From Flavobacteriales bacterium UBA5040 (GTDB taxonomy: Bacteria; Bacteroidota; Bacteroidia; Flavobacteriales; Weeksellaceae), in NCBI GenBank assembly GCA_002415135.1, contig DIBY01000022.1, forward strand, positions 124,001 through 188,000: a stretch of 64,000 nucleotides of DNA. Reading direction: 5' to 3'. The notes below the pieces were generated by a model, which made no database searches, was not told the origin of the DNA, and saw only the letters and a program-made list of their open reading frames with translations. The translations under genes and the position numbers were made by a program. Below, in pieces: positions 17,983 through 26,104 of this stretch. The number at the start of each line of letters is the position of its first letter. Within the stretch, counting starts at the first letter, position 1.

Positions 17983-18570
17983 ATGACAAAAGAAGATAAA
18001 GTATTAGTAATACAAGAATTAAAGGAAGTGTTACAGGACGCGAAAGTGGTTTATGTAGCAAGTCTTGAAGGAATGAATGCTGCTGCGACTTCAGAGTTTA
18101 GAAGACAAGCATTTAAACAAAATATCACGGTAAAAGTTGTAAAAAACACTTTACTACAAAAAGCATTGGAAGCAATCGAAGGAGTAGATTACTCTGAGAT
18201 GTTCCCAACTTTCAAAGGTAACTCCGCTTTAATGATTTCTGAAACAGCTAATGCTCCGGCAAAGTTGATTCAAGGATTCAGAAAAAAAGCAGAAGTTCCA
18301 GCTTTGAAATCTGCTTATTTGCAAGAAACCTTCTACGTAGGTGACGAAAACTTAGCTGCTTTAGTTAGCATCAAGTCTAGAGAAGAAATGATTGGTGAAA
18401 TCATCACATTGCTTCAATCTCCACTTAGAAATGTTCTTTCTGCACTTCAAAATAAAGATGAAGCGAACGGTGAAGCTGAAGAAGCTGCTCCAGTTGCAGA
18501 AGAAACTCCAGCTGCAGAAGCTGCTCCAGAAGCAACAACTGACGCTACAGATGCACCTAGTGCAGAGTAA
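17983..18570 (+). CDS. rplJ: 50S ribosomal protein L10
   Basis: The 195-residue protein has the L10 N-terminal rRNA-binding domain (VVYVASLEGMNAAATSEFRR, KVVKNTLLQKAL) and the helix that binds L7/L12 dimers. The last 35 or so residues form an Ala/Glu/Pro-rich acidic tail that makes it longer than the usual 165-175 residues. The tail is low in complexity and probably disordered. L10 anchors the L12 stalk. No separate L10 leader fits in the 12-nt gap after rplA. Confidence 0.96.
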   Translation: MTKEDKVLVIQELKEVLQDAKVVYVASLEGMNAAATSEFRRQAFKQNITVKVVKNTLLQKALEAIEGVDYSEMFPTFKGNSALMISETANAPAKLIQGFRKKAEVPALKSAYLQETFYVGDENLAALVSIKSREEMIGEIITLLQSPLRNVLSALQNKDEANGEAEEAAPVAEETPAAEAAPEATTDATDAPSAE

Positions 18571-18623
18571 TTAGACTCAAAAAAAATCAAAATAAATCGT
18601 TCAACAATTAAAACATTATTAAA

Positions 18624-18989
18624 ATGTCAGATTTAAAAAACTTAGCGGAAACGCTTGTAAACTTAACCGTTAAAGACGTAAATGAATTAGCTACTATCCT
18701 TAAGGATGAGTACGGAATCGAACCAGCTGCTGTAGCTGTAGCTGCTGTTGCAGGTGGTGGTGAAGCAGTAGAAGAAAAAACTGAATTCGACGTAATCTTG
18801 AAAGCAGCAGGTGCTTCAAAATTAGCAGTTGTAAAATTAGTTAAAGATTTAACTGGTGCAGGTCTTAAAGAAGCTAAAGATATGGTAGACGGTGCTCCGA
18901 CTGCAATTAAAGAAGGAATCTCTAAAGACGAAGCTGAAGCGTTGAAAAAACAATTAGAAGAAGCTGGTGCTGAAGTAGAATTGAAATAA
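18624..18989 (+). CDS. rplL: 50S ribosomal protein L7/L12
   Basis: The 121-residue protein has the N-terminal dimerisation domain (LKNLAETLVNLTVKDVNELA), an Ala/Val-rich hinge (about 35-50) and the factor-binding C-terminal domain (TEFDVILKAAG, KDLTGAGLKEAKDMVDGAP). It recruits translational GTPases. In most bacteria rpoB follows directly. Here a terminator at 19010 and about 7 kb of unrelated genes intervene. Confidence 0.98.
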   Translation: MSDLKNLAETLVNLTVKDVNELATILKDEYGIEPAAVAVAAVAGGGEAVEEKTEFDVILKAAGASKLAVVKLVKDLTGAGLKEAKDMVDGAPTAIKEGISKDEAEALKKQLEEAGAEVELK

Positions 18990-19009
18990 TTCTTCCTCAA
19001 CCTTATAAT

Positions 19010-19041
19010 AAAGCCGTTTCCTTTTGGAAGCGGCTTTTTTT
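19010..19041 (+). terminator. Terminator after rplL
   Basis: AAGCCGTTTCC and GGAAGCGGCTT form a strong stem followed by T residues, 20 nt after the stop codon. It ends the ribosomal protein operon and uncouples it from rpoBC. Confidence 0.85.
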
Positions 19042-19421
19042 GCCTTTTTACAAAATTGACAGAAATTTTAAAACTGCGATCTTTAATCTGTATGAGCAAT
19101 AATTTATAAATACACTTATAATGAGCGTTTGTTCTTTATCTATCTATTAACGGAAAATTATCGATTAATTTTTATCCAAATGAAGTATTTAATTTTCTGT
19201 AATTATCATCTGTTAATAACTACTAAAAATTCAGTTTATCGAGAGATTTAAGATTTGGAAACAACACCAATAATTAAAAGTAAGAGGTGTTTTAACCCAT
19301 AATTCATGGTAAAGTAGCAAATTCTTGGTTTTATTATAACAGGTTGTATGTTTTATTGTATTTTTGTTAAAGAATCGTTCGTGAGAATCATTCTAAAAAA
19401 ACACAAACACAAATATACAGC
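19042..19421. other. Gap with a possible promoter for the surface-gene trio
   Basis: The sequence is AT-rich and non-coding. TATTTTTG at 19359-19366 may be a -7 element; no -33 motif is well spaced. Just downstream, GAATCGTTC (19372-19380) and GAATCATTC (19385-19393) are two near-identical, partly palindromic units 4 nt apart, possibly an operator. Confidence 0.4.
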
Positions 19422-20039
19422 TTGAAAGAAAATTTATTCTTTAGAGCAACACGATTAATATTCAAAAAAGGTAAATCTAATTCTATTTTTTCTGTATTGA
19501 TGGTGTTGGCTCTTCTGAGCATTCCCACGTTTTTTAATGCCAAGTCATTAGAAACTGATATTCCTCCGCAAAATGAGCTAGGAATAATTTATGTGGGTGA
19601 AGGTGCCAAAGTTTATGGCATGTCTAATATTTCTAATGCGGTTGTTGTTAATATTCCCAGTCCAACCGATGCAAAACAAGCAATACAGCCTAGAAAGAAA
19701 TCAATAAGTATTTCAGAACAGGTTGCTGAACATAAAATTTCAGCGGACCAAAAAGCCCGTAAAATCCAAGCAGAAGTTTTCGCAAGAACAAATTTTTACT
19801 ATTTTTCAGAGGGAAACCCGGATTCCATCTCTGGGAGTTCCTCTAATGTTCATTCTGGAGAAGTAGCCACGGCAGTGACCTCTTTTAAAATATCAGGTAA
19901 ATCTGAATTTTCACCTTACGTCCTTCATTTTTTTGCTTTACGTTGTGAAAAACAACAATTCTATACTTCACTTTCTTTTATACAATTTAGAAACTTCCGA
20001 AGTTCTGCGTTGCGTGCACCACCAATTTCTCTTATCTAA
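19422..20039 (+). CDS. Hypothetical exported protein with TTG start
   Basis: I do not recognise this 205-residue protein. The only in-frame start after an upstream stop (TAA at 19368) is TTG at 19422. About 20 charged residues precede a hydrophobic segment (IFSVLMVLALLSIPTFF) that ends in NAKS, so it resembles a long signal peptide. The mature part contains IYVGEGAKVYGMSNISN, a basic region (KARKIQAEVFART) and a Ser/aromatic-rich C-terminus. It precedes two surface-type genes and is probably functionally linked to them. Its role is unknown. Confidence 0.55.
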   Translation: MKENLFFRATRLIFKKGKSNSIFSVLMVLALLSIPTFFNAKSLETDIPPQNELGIIYVGEGAKVYGMSNISNAVVVNIPSPTDAKQAIQPRKKSISISEQVAEHKISADQKARKIQAEVFARTNFYYFSEGNPDSISGSSSNVHSGEVATAVTSFKISGKSEFSPYVLHFFALRCEKQQFYTSLSFIQFRNFRSSALRAPPISLI

Positions 20040-20303
20040 TATTTACTGCAATTGTCATCTCTTTTTTTCGCAAGATTAGTTGTCATTAAAGATTAATACT
20101 TCTTTCAGTAAGGAAATCGACACTTATTTTGTAAATCACGATACGTTATGGTTTTTGAAATACAGGATCAACTTACTCTAAATTAATCTTTAATGAAGAA
20201 GAATGCAATTGGTCTTACTAAGCTTTTCAGATATTAAAGGCTATTACTTTTAAATAATGAAGGTTTTTATCAATAGAAATTTCGAACATACACACAACAC
20301 AAA
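20040..20303. other. Gap with a 14-bp inverted repeat
   Basis: CATTAAAGATTAAT at 20084-20097 recurs inverted at 20182-20195, about 84 nt apart, and AGTAAG follows each arm within a few bases. The arms could pair in RNA or mark a small insertion. No gene is seen. Confidence 0.4.
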
Positions 20304-22685
20304 ATGAAAAAAAATACTTTTTTAAAAATGCTGCTATTTGCCACAATTCTTTGTAGCAATGCATTGTTTGCAGACGGATCAAAAGATCTGTATCCTAGCG
20401 GAGTAGCTGGCTTACGTGCTTATCTCCGATCAAGTTTAACGGCGACCGAAAACTGGCCATTCCCTAATCAAGGCGTGCACTATGTTTATGCAAAAGCGGG
20501 CGAACGTATAACATTAGCATCAAGTGCGCAAAATGCTGGAGGGAATTCTCGAATCAGAATGTATGCACCAGGTGGTTCTCTATTAATTGACAATAATACT
20601 GTCGCAGGTCAGATTTCAAATAGAGCTGCAGAAATAGCTGGACCACAGTTGTCCGGAGGATCTGTCGCAGGAAGATATATTCCAATATATTATTTAGTGC
20701 CTGCGGCAGGTGCTGGTATTTACAGGGTAGAATTCTTTGCTAGAGGAAATGGAGATCCTGCTGATACGATGGATGCAAACTTTAGCTGGAGTCAAAGCAC
20801 TCAGCCAAGTAATGCTGGAATTTTAGCATGGGATGTATCGGTTATCAACACTACAAATACGAATTTTATTCCCGGGAGAGTGTACTCAAATTTATTAAAT
20901 CTTACAAACGGAACAGGTAGTCCTAACACAAAAGGATTCAACGGAAAATTTTATACATTGACTAAGGACGGCTATACTTATCGTGTAAATAACAATGGGA
21001 ACAATGGACTTTATTTTACTTTTTTTGTAAATAATAACGGTTTTATTGATGCTACAACACAAGATCCTGTTTATAAGAGTTTAAACGGATCCTCACCAAG
21101 TTTTTTAGCTGGTAAAGTGCACAATCCAAACATTGCGGATACTGCGAAAAACATCACCCATAAAATGTTTTATACTTTGCCTAGCGCAGATCTTCCGACA
21201 TCGTCTATTGGGGCGGTGCCAGGTGCTAGCACATGGTTAAAAAACGCAGTAGTCACACCTCAAGTTTCGAATGTGACCGTTGTTGGAGTGGAGGGCACCA
21301 CCGGCCAGATAAGTAAGAAAGGTGGTTATATAGAATTCAATGCAGATGTACAGGGTAATTATACGATCGCCATCGAAGGTACACCAGCAAATCCTGGTTT
21401 TGTGACTCGCATTCTTAATGGATCCTCGTCGGCAGGTGCTAATCAAATTTTTTGGGATGGTAAAGATGGAGCTGGTACAGCCTCTCCTGTCGGAACATTT
21501 CCAGTTAAAATTACCGTTCGTTTACAACAGGCTGAAGTTCATTTCCCTTATATCGATATGGAATACAATCGCTTCGGAACTATTGTAGAGCTTCTCGATC
21601 ACACCCAATTAAGTTTGGCAACTCCAGTTGTTGCAGTGGTTTCGGATATTGTTTATTGGAATGATATTGATATTCCTAACGTAAGCAACGGTTCAAATGC
21701 GAACCCTAAAAATAACAGTCATTTGCCACCAGCGAGCAGTACTGGGATAAGCAGTAACACTAATGGACATATTTGGGGTGTCGGAGGTTCTAATACTACC
21801 GGATTGTTTGGAGATGTAAAAGCAATTGATACCTGGACTTTTATTAAAGCCGAAGAAACGACAGTTACTACAAGCGTTATGGTTAAAAGTGCTGATTTAA
21901 TGGTTACTTCAATAACTCCAGATAGAACAAATTCATTGGAAGGAGAGCAGGTTGCCTATACGGTAAAAGTGAAAAATGGCGGACCAAGTGACGTTTTAGC
22001 AGCTCCATTCTTCTTTAAGGTTCCTGTCGGGATGTCTCCGCAAAATATTCAGTTTAATGGTAACGGATGTGGAAGCGAAAGTTTAGTAATGAGTTACAAT
22101 GCGGTTAATAACACCTATACTTCTAATCTTAATCTTCCCAACGGATGCGAAATCACTTATATTATTACCGTAACTATTAATAATTTGGCTACGGCAGGAA
22201 ATCAGCAGGTGGAAGCTGCGATCTTGCGAACCAACGATGTTACCGATCCAGACGCTACAAATCCAAATATTCTTATTCCGCCAACTGATCCTTATTATGA
22301 ATGCGCAAATAATGGATTGGGTGGAAATTGTAATAATATTAAAATTAATAATATTGTCGTGGTTACACTGGCTTGCTATAATGACCCAGCAACAGGAACT
22401 GGAGTAGCAACAAACCATGGTATCACTTTACTACAGAGAGCAGCGCCTGGTAATTCAAACTGGCCGATGATTAGAAAATCAGCGCATAGTGTTTTAGAAT
22501 CTAACTCCAAAGGTTTTGTAATAACTAGAATGACAAGTGATCCTGCACAAACTGCGGCGGCAAACTTTATCACTAAAATTACAAATCCACAGGAAGGGAT
22601 GATGGTGTATGATATTTTCGCCAAATGCTTGAAAATTTATGATGGCACCGCATGGAAATGTTTTAATACAGCAGCTTGTCCATAA
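20304..22685 (+). CDS. Large secreted surface protein with FlgD-like and DUF11 domains
   Basis: The 793-residue protein begins with a signal peptide (residues 1-23, ending ALFA). Around 345-410 it has a FlgD Ig-like segment (IFWDGKDGAGTASPVGTFPVKI). Around 528-640 a DUF11-type domain is visible (SADLMVTSITPD, EGEQVAYTVKVKNGGPSDV). The C-terminus holds a motif common in Bacteroidetes surface proteins (GMMVYDIFAKCLKIYDGTAWKC). The domains suggest an adhesin or outer-surface structure. No type IX sorting domain of the usual type is seen. It shares the C-terminal motif with the next gene. Confidence 0.7.
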   Translation: MKKNTFLKMLLFATILCSNALFADGSKDLYPSGVAGLRAYLRSSLTATENWPFPNQGVHYVYAKAGERITLASSAQNAGGNSRIRMYAPGGSLLIDNNTVAGQISNRAAEIAGPQLSGGSVAGRYIPIYYLVPAAGAGIYRVEFFARGNGDPADTMDANFSWSQSTQPSNAGILAWDVSVINTTNTNFIPGRVYSNLLNLTNGTGSPNTKGFNGKFYTLTKDGYTYRVNNNGNNGLYFTFFVNNNGFIDATTQDPVYKSLNGSSPSFLAGKVHNPNIADTAKNITHKMFYTLPSADLPTSSIGAVPGASTWLKNAVVTPQVSNVTVVGVEGTTGQISKKGGYIEFNADVQGNYTIAIEGTPANPGFVTRILNGSSSAGANQIFWDGKDGAGTASPVGTFPVKITVRLQQAEVHFPYIDMEYNRFGTIVELLDHTQLSLATPVVAVVSDIVYWNDIDIPNVSNGSNANPKNNSHLPPASSTGISSNTNGHIWGVGGSNTTGLFGDVKAIDTWTFIKAEETTVTTSVMVKSADLMVTSITPDRTNSLEGEQVAYTVKVKNGGPSDVLAAPFFFKVPVGMSPQNIQFNGNGCGSESLVMSYNAVNNTYTSNLNLPNGCEITYIITVTINNLATAGNQQVEAAILRTNDVTDPDATNPNILIPPTDPYYECANNGLGGNCNNIKINNIVVVTLACYNDPATGTGVATNHGITLLQRAAPGNSNWPMIRKSAHSVLESNSKGFVITRMTSDPAQTAAANFITKITNPQEGMMVYDIFAKCLKIYDGTAWKCFNTAACP

Positions 22686-22752
22686 AATAATGAATCCCAG
22701 AGGTAAGCTTTTATTTTTGCCTCTGGATAATTAAATTTTAAATAACAAAATA

Positions 22753-23310
22753 ATGAAAAATATATTCGTAATTATATTATTAGCGATGATGTCAGGTGCT
22801 CAGGCACAAGTGATCATTGGAGATGCCACGGGAACTGCCGCGGATAAAACTTCAGTTTTATTGGAATTCGCAGCTGGACAAAACAAAGGAATTATTGTTC
22901 CTTACGTTCGTTCACTTCCTACTTCAAATGCCTTGGTCGGAGGAGCAATTATCCTCGATGCAACTACGGCAACTAATGCAAGAATGAAATTCTATAATGG
23001 AACAACCTGGGTTGATTTAAGTGGTCAAAATGGAAATTTGACTTCTCCTGTTAATTATTTAACAGTGCAACCAGACGCAACAGTAGCTCCTGAAACAGCA
23101 GCGTCAAAAACAATTATTGGGGCGGTAAGTTCGACTGCCGATGGCGTATTGGTTTTAGAATCAAATACCAAAGCGATGGTTTTACCAACGGTTTTGGACG
23201 TTCAAAATATTCCAAGTCCTTCACCGGGAATGATGGTTTATGTTAATAAAACTGGTGCAAAAAGATTAGCCGTTTTTAATGGCAGTAAATGGTCTTTCTG
23301 GAAACCATAA
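22753..23310 (+). CDS. Exported protein sharing a C-terminal surface motif
   Basis: The 185-residue protein has a signal peptide (residues 1-18, ending AQAQ). Two segments repeat a pattern: GIIVPYVRSLP with MKFYNGTTWVDL, and AMVLPTVLDVQ with GMMVYVNKTG and LAVFNGSKWSFW. The second is the same GMMVY...FNG..W motif as the end of the preceding 793-residue protein, so both may be parts of one surface structure. I cannot name the function. A terminator follows, so it closes the plus-strand trio. Confidence 0.65.
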   Translation: MKNIFVIILLAMMSGAQAQVIIGDATGTAADKTSVLLEFAAGQNKGIIVPYVRSLPTSNALVGGAIILDATTATNARMKFYNGTTWVDLSGQNGNLTSPVNYLTVQPDATVAPETAASKTIIGAVSSTADGVLVLESNTKAMVLPTVLDVQNIPSPSPGMMVYVNKTGAKRLAVFNGSKWSFWKP

Positions 23311-23327
23311 GAAATACTGATTAATAA

Positions 23328-23357
23328 TGAAGTCACTTCGAAAGGAGTGACTTTTTT
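23328..23357 (+). terminator. Terminator after the surface-gene trio
   Basis: AAGTCACTTC and GGAGTGACTT form a stem followed by T residues between the converging genes. Confidence 0.7.
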
Positions 23358-23397
23358 GTTTTAATAAAATTTTAAATCTTCGAAGTAAGTTTTAAAA

Positions 23398-24162
23398 TTA
23401 AAGTTTTTCTGTTAAATATTTCCAATACCGTTTAGGTAAAGATTGGACGTGGAGCTTTAAGTTTTTACGTTCAGGAATATTCGTTTTAAAGAAATACCGC
23501 TGCCATAATTTCTGATACTGAATTTCCTCCTCATGAAGAATATTTTCTGTTCGTTTTAATTGCTGAGTTTGTTCTAAAGCCGGTTCAAAAAATTGAACCT
23601 CCTGTAAATCATAGAAAATCCCATAATGTCTTTTTAAATCGTAGATCATCCATTTCTGATCCCGATATCTGTTTTTAAAATGGCTTACTATTAAAGGTAA
23701 AACATTAAAATCAGGTTCGATTTTAGAAAAATAAACTTCATCCTGTAATTTTTCAAACCGAACGAACGCGTGCATTCGGTGAACTTCACGACTGATTGAT
23801 TTGTTAATTTTTGCAATATCCATGATATCGACATCTGCAAAATTATTCAAAATGTTTTCGTTTGGATATTTAATTGTCTTTGAAACGGCAGAAAGAATCA
23901 GTCTTTCCGCATTTTCATTTTCAGATAGATAAACTCGAAGCAATTGTGAAGCACCTTTCTTTCCTAAATTATTTTCAACCATTTTCAAAACCCGGTCCGC
24001 TTTTTCCTGATTAGTGACTACCTCATGATGGTCGGTGAAAATCGATTCACTTTGGTAGTTCTCAGTTGCAATAATTTTTGCAGGTTCAAAACGGTATTCA
24101 TAAACTTCGAAAATGGCCGTCATTAAACCTTCAAATGTTCCGTCGTACAAAAGCGTCGTCAT
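23398..24162 (-). CDS. TIGR03915-type predicted DNA metabolism protein
   Basis: The 254-residue protein resembles the partner protein found beside a radical SAM enzyme in many genomes (TIGR03915 / DUF4130 type): TTLLYDGTFEGLMTAIFEVYE start, RVHRMHAFVRFEK-like core (REVHRMHAFVRFEKLQDE) and an IYDLKRHYGIFYDL segment. These families are named for a predicted link to uracil-DNA glycosylase and DNA modification or repair. No reaction is established. Its start codon directly abuts the upstream stop codon at 24163, so it is co-translated with the radical SAM gene. Confidence 0.75.
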   Translation of the reverse strand: MTTLLYDGTFEGLMTAIFEVYEYRFEPAKIIATENYQSESIFTDHHEVVTNQEKADRVLKMVENNLGKKGASQLLRVYLSENENAERLILSAVSKTIKYPNENILNNFADVDIMDIAKINKSISREVHRMHAFVRFEKLQDEVYFSKIEPDFNVLPLIVSHFKNRYRDQKWMIYDLKRHYGIFYDLQEVQFFEPALEQTQQLKRTENILHEEEIQYQKLWQRYFFKTNIPERKNLKLHVQSLPKRYWKYLTEKL

Positions 24163-25422
24163 TTAAAAAAGCGTCAGCTGTTGGGAATGTGGATTTTGGA
24201 ATTTTGATTTCATTCCTTGAAGAATTATTTTTCTAAAGTTAAAGTCATCAATATATTTGGTAAAAACATTTTGAGATTCAAATTCAACAAAATATTTTGC
24301 CCTATTCGTCGCGACGCCCATTTTTTTAAGATGTTCTAAATTTAGTTTTTGAAATTTTCGAGCATGTAAAATTTTATTCACAGATTTACCGCCAATTCCA
24401 GGAATCCTATAAATCATTTCTTTGGTAGCGGTATTAATGTTTACTGGAAATTGTTCCCGATGCCTTAATGCCCAAGCCAGCTTCGGATCAACTTCCAGAT
24501 CAAGAAACGGATTGCTTTGATCTAAAATCTCATCGGCTTTAAAACCATAAAACCGCATCAGCCAATCTGCTTGATACAAACGATTTTCTCGCAACATTGG
24601 AACTTGCGAGTCTATGGATGGTAATCTCCTATCTTCGAGCATTGGAACATAACCAGAATAGTAAACTCTTTTTAAATTAAAGTTTTTATAAAAATGATCA
24701 GCGACTTTAATGATTTTTAAATCCGTTTCATCGGTTGCGCCGACAATTACCTGGGTTGATTGTCCAGCCGGAGCAAACTTCGGAACATTCTTGAAAATTT
24801 TCTTTTCTTCTTTGTAAAGAATAAGTTCATTTTTAATAAAACCCATCGGCTTGATCATTTCATCATGGGACTTCTCCGGAGCCAATAACTTTAATCCTGC
24901 GGTGGTGGGGATTTCTAAATTGATGGAAAGCCGGTCCGCATACAACCCTGCTTCCTTCATTATTTCGTCACTCGCTCCCGGAATCGATTTCAAATGGATG
25001 TAGCCGTTGAATTTATGTTCAGTCCGAAGTTTTTTTGCTACCCTGACCAAGCGTTCCATCGTAGTATCCGCATCCTTGAAGATTCCTGAGCTTAGGAAAA
25101 GTCCTTCAATATAATTTCGGCGATAAAAGTTAATGGTTAAATCAACCACTTCTTCAACGGTGAAGGCAGCTCTTTTGATATCATTAGATTTTCTGGAAAC
25201 GCAATAAGCGCAATCGTAAATGCAATGATTGGTTAAAAGGATTTTCAGCAGAGAAACACAACGACCATCTTCCGTGTACGAATGGCAGATTCCGGAAGCA
25301 TGACTGTCACCTAAACCACCATTTTTGTTCTTACGATTTCCACCGCTAGAAGAACACGAAACATCGTATTTCGCTGCGTCAGCTAAGATTTCGAGTTTTT
25401 CTTGAAGGCGGGGAAAATTCAT
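24163..25422 (-). CDS. Putative DNA modification/repair radical SAM protein (TIGR03916-type)
   Basis: The protein is about 419 residues from the chosen start. It has a radical SAM cluster motif CxxxCxxC in NHCIYDCAYCVSR and a second Cys-containing segment upstream (GICHSYTEDGRC). A helix-hairpin-helix DNA-binding motif lies near the C-terminus (MIYRIPGIGGKSVNKIL). The combination suggests SAM-dependent radical chemistry on DNA, but no substrate is known. I chose ATG at 25422 rather than 25470 because a promoter (TAATTTTG with TTTG 20 nt upstream, 25444-25475 minus) overlaps the longer start and family members begin near NFPRLQEKLEIL. Confidence 0.82.
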   Translation of the reverse strand: MNFPRLQEKLEILADAAKYDVSCSSSGGNRKNKNGGLGDSHASGICHSYTEDGRCVSLLKILLTNHCIYDCAYCVSRKSNDIKRAAFTVEEVVDLTINFYRRNYIEGLFLSSGIFKDADTTMERLVRVAKKLRTEHKFNGYIHLKSIPGASDEIMKEAGLYADRLSINLEIPTTAGLKLLAPEKSHDEMIKPMGFIKNELILYKEEKKIFKNVPKFAPAGQSTQVIVGATDETDLKIIKVADHFYKNFNLKRVYYSGYVPMLEDRRLPSIDSQVPMLRENRLYQADWLMRFYGFKADEILDQSNPFLDLEVDPKLAWALRHREQFPVNINTATKEMIYRIPGIGGKSVNKILHARKFQKLNLEHLKKMGVATNRAKYFVEFESQNVFTKYIDDFNFRKIILQGMKSKFQNPHSQQLTLF

Positions 25423-25704
25423 AAATTGAAATATTAAGGGATTCAAAATTACAATTTTGAAGCATCGCACCCAAAACTTTATTGAAGTTTAACATCGTGT
25501 TTAAATCATTAGCAATCAAACTCTTTTCTCCGCAATCCATAATGAGAAACAGTCTTTTTACTTGATAATATTATCTTTTAAATGATTATTCAAAATAATT
25601 TATTAGATTTGAAAAGTCTTAACCAGTTAATTTTTATTCTTCACAAAAATTAAAAGTATTTTCCCGAGCAGGAAATTTGGTTAGGGTTCAAAATCAGAGT
25701 GTTA

Positions 25705-25736
25705 TTTGTGAAAACCAAATTTTTTATCTATCTTTG
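25705..25736 (+). promoter_or_regulatory. Promoter of rpoBC
   Basis: TTTG at 25705-25708, 20 nt, then TATCTTTG at 25729-25736. It gives rpoBC independent transcription, with a leader of about 360 nt before the start codon. Confidence 0.7.
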
Positions 25737-25791
25737 CACTCAATTTTGGCGCATATAATTGTTTACTTGACTTTAAAATATTGACTATCAA

Positions 25792-25830
25792 CTCTTTCAA
25801 ATTTTGAAAGAGGATTTTCTGTTTTAATAA
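25792..25830 (+). promoter_or_regulatory. Hairpin in the rpoB leader, possible attenuator
   Basis: CTCTTTCAAA and TTTGAAAGAG form a perfect 10-bp stem with a 1-nt centre, followed by a T-rich stretch. Placed about 50 nt after the expected transcription start, it could end some transcripts early. Confidence 0.45.
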
Positions 25831-26104
25831 TCAAGCTTACAAAAGTTACCGCCAGAATTACAGTGAAAATATTTTGCACTACGTCGTGAAAAGATATACC
25901 GATGTTGCAGTTAGGTTTTAGATAAAAGACTGATAGATAATAGATCAGAGACTTTTAATAAGAATTATTCAGATAACTGCGCCAAAGTTTTCTATATCGT
26001 TTTCTTATTGAGTTCGTCTCCAATCATGAATCTTTTCATCTTCGATTTAAACCTGATATTTTATAAAACAAAATATTTTTTAACCCTCATTCTTTAATTT
26101 TTTT

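Larger units (their letters stand above)
25423..26104. other. Divergent control region of the radical SAM pair and rpoBC
   Basis: The left part carries the minus-strand promoter at 25444-25475. The middle (25480-25700) is AT-rich with nothing recognisable. The right part holds the rpoB promoter and a leader of about 360 nt containing a hairpin, both listed separately. Confidence 0.6.

Noticed and set aside
18392..18574. 60-residue ORF inside rplJ
   Set aside because: A frame-shifted reading of the Ala/Glu-rich tail of L10.
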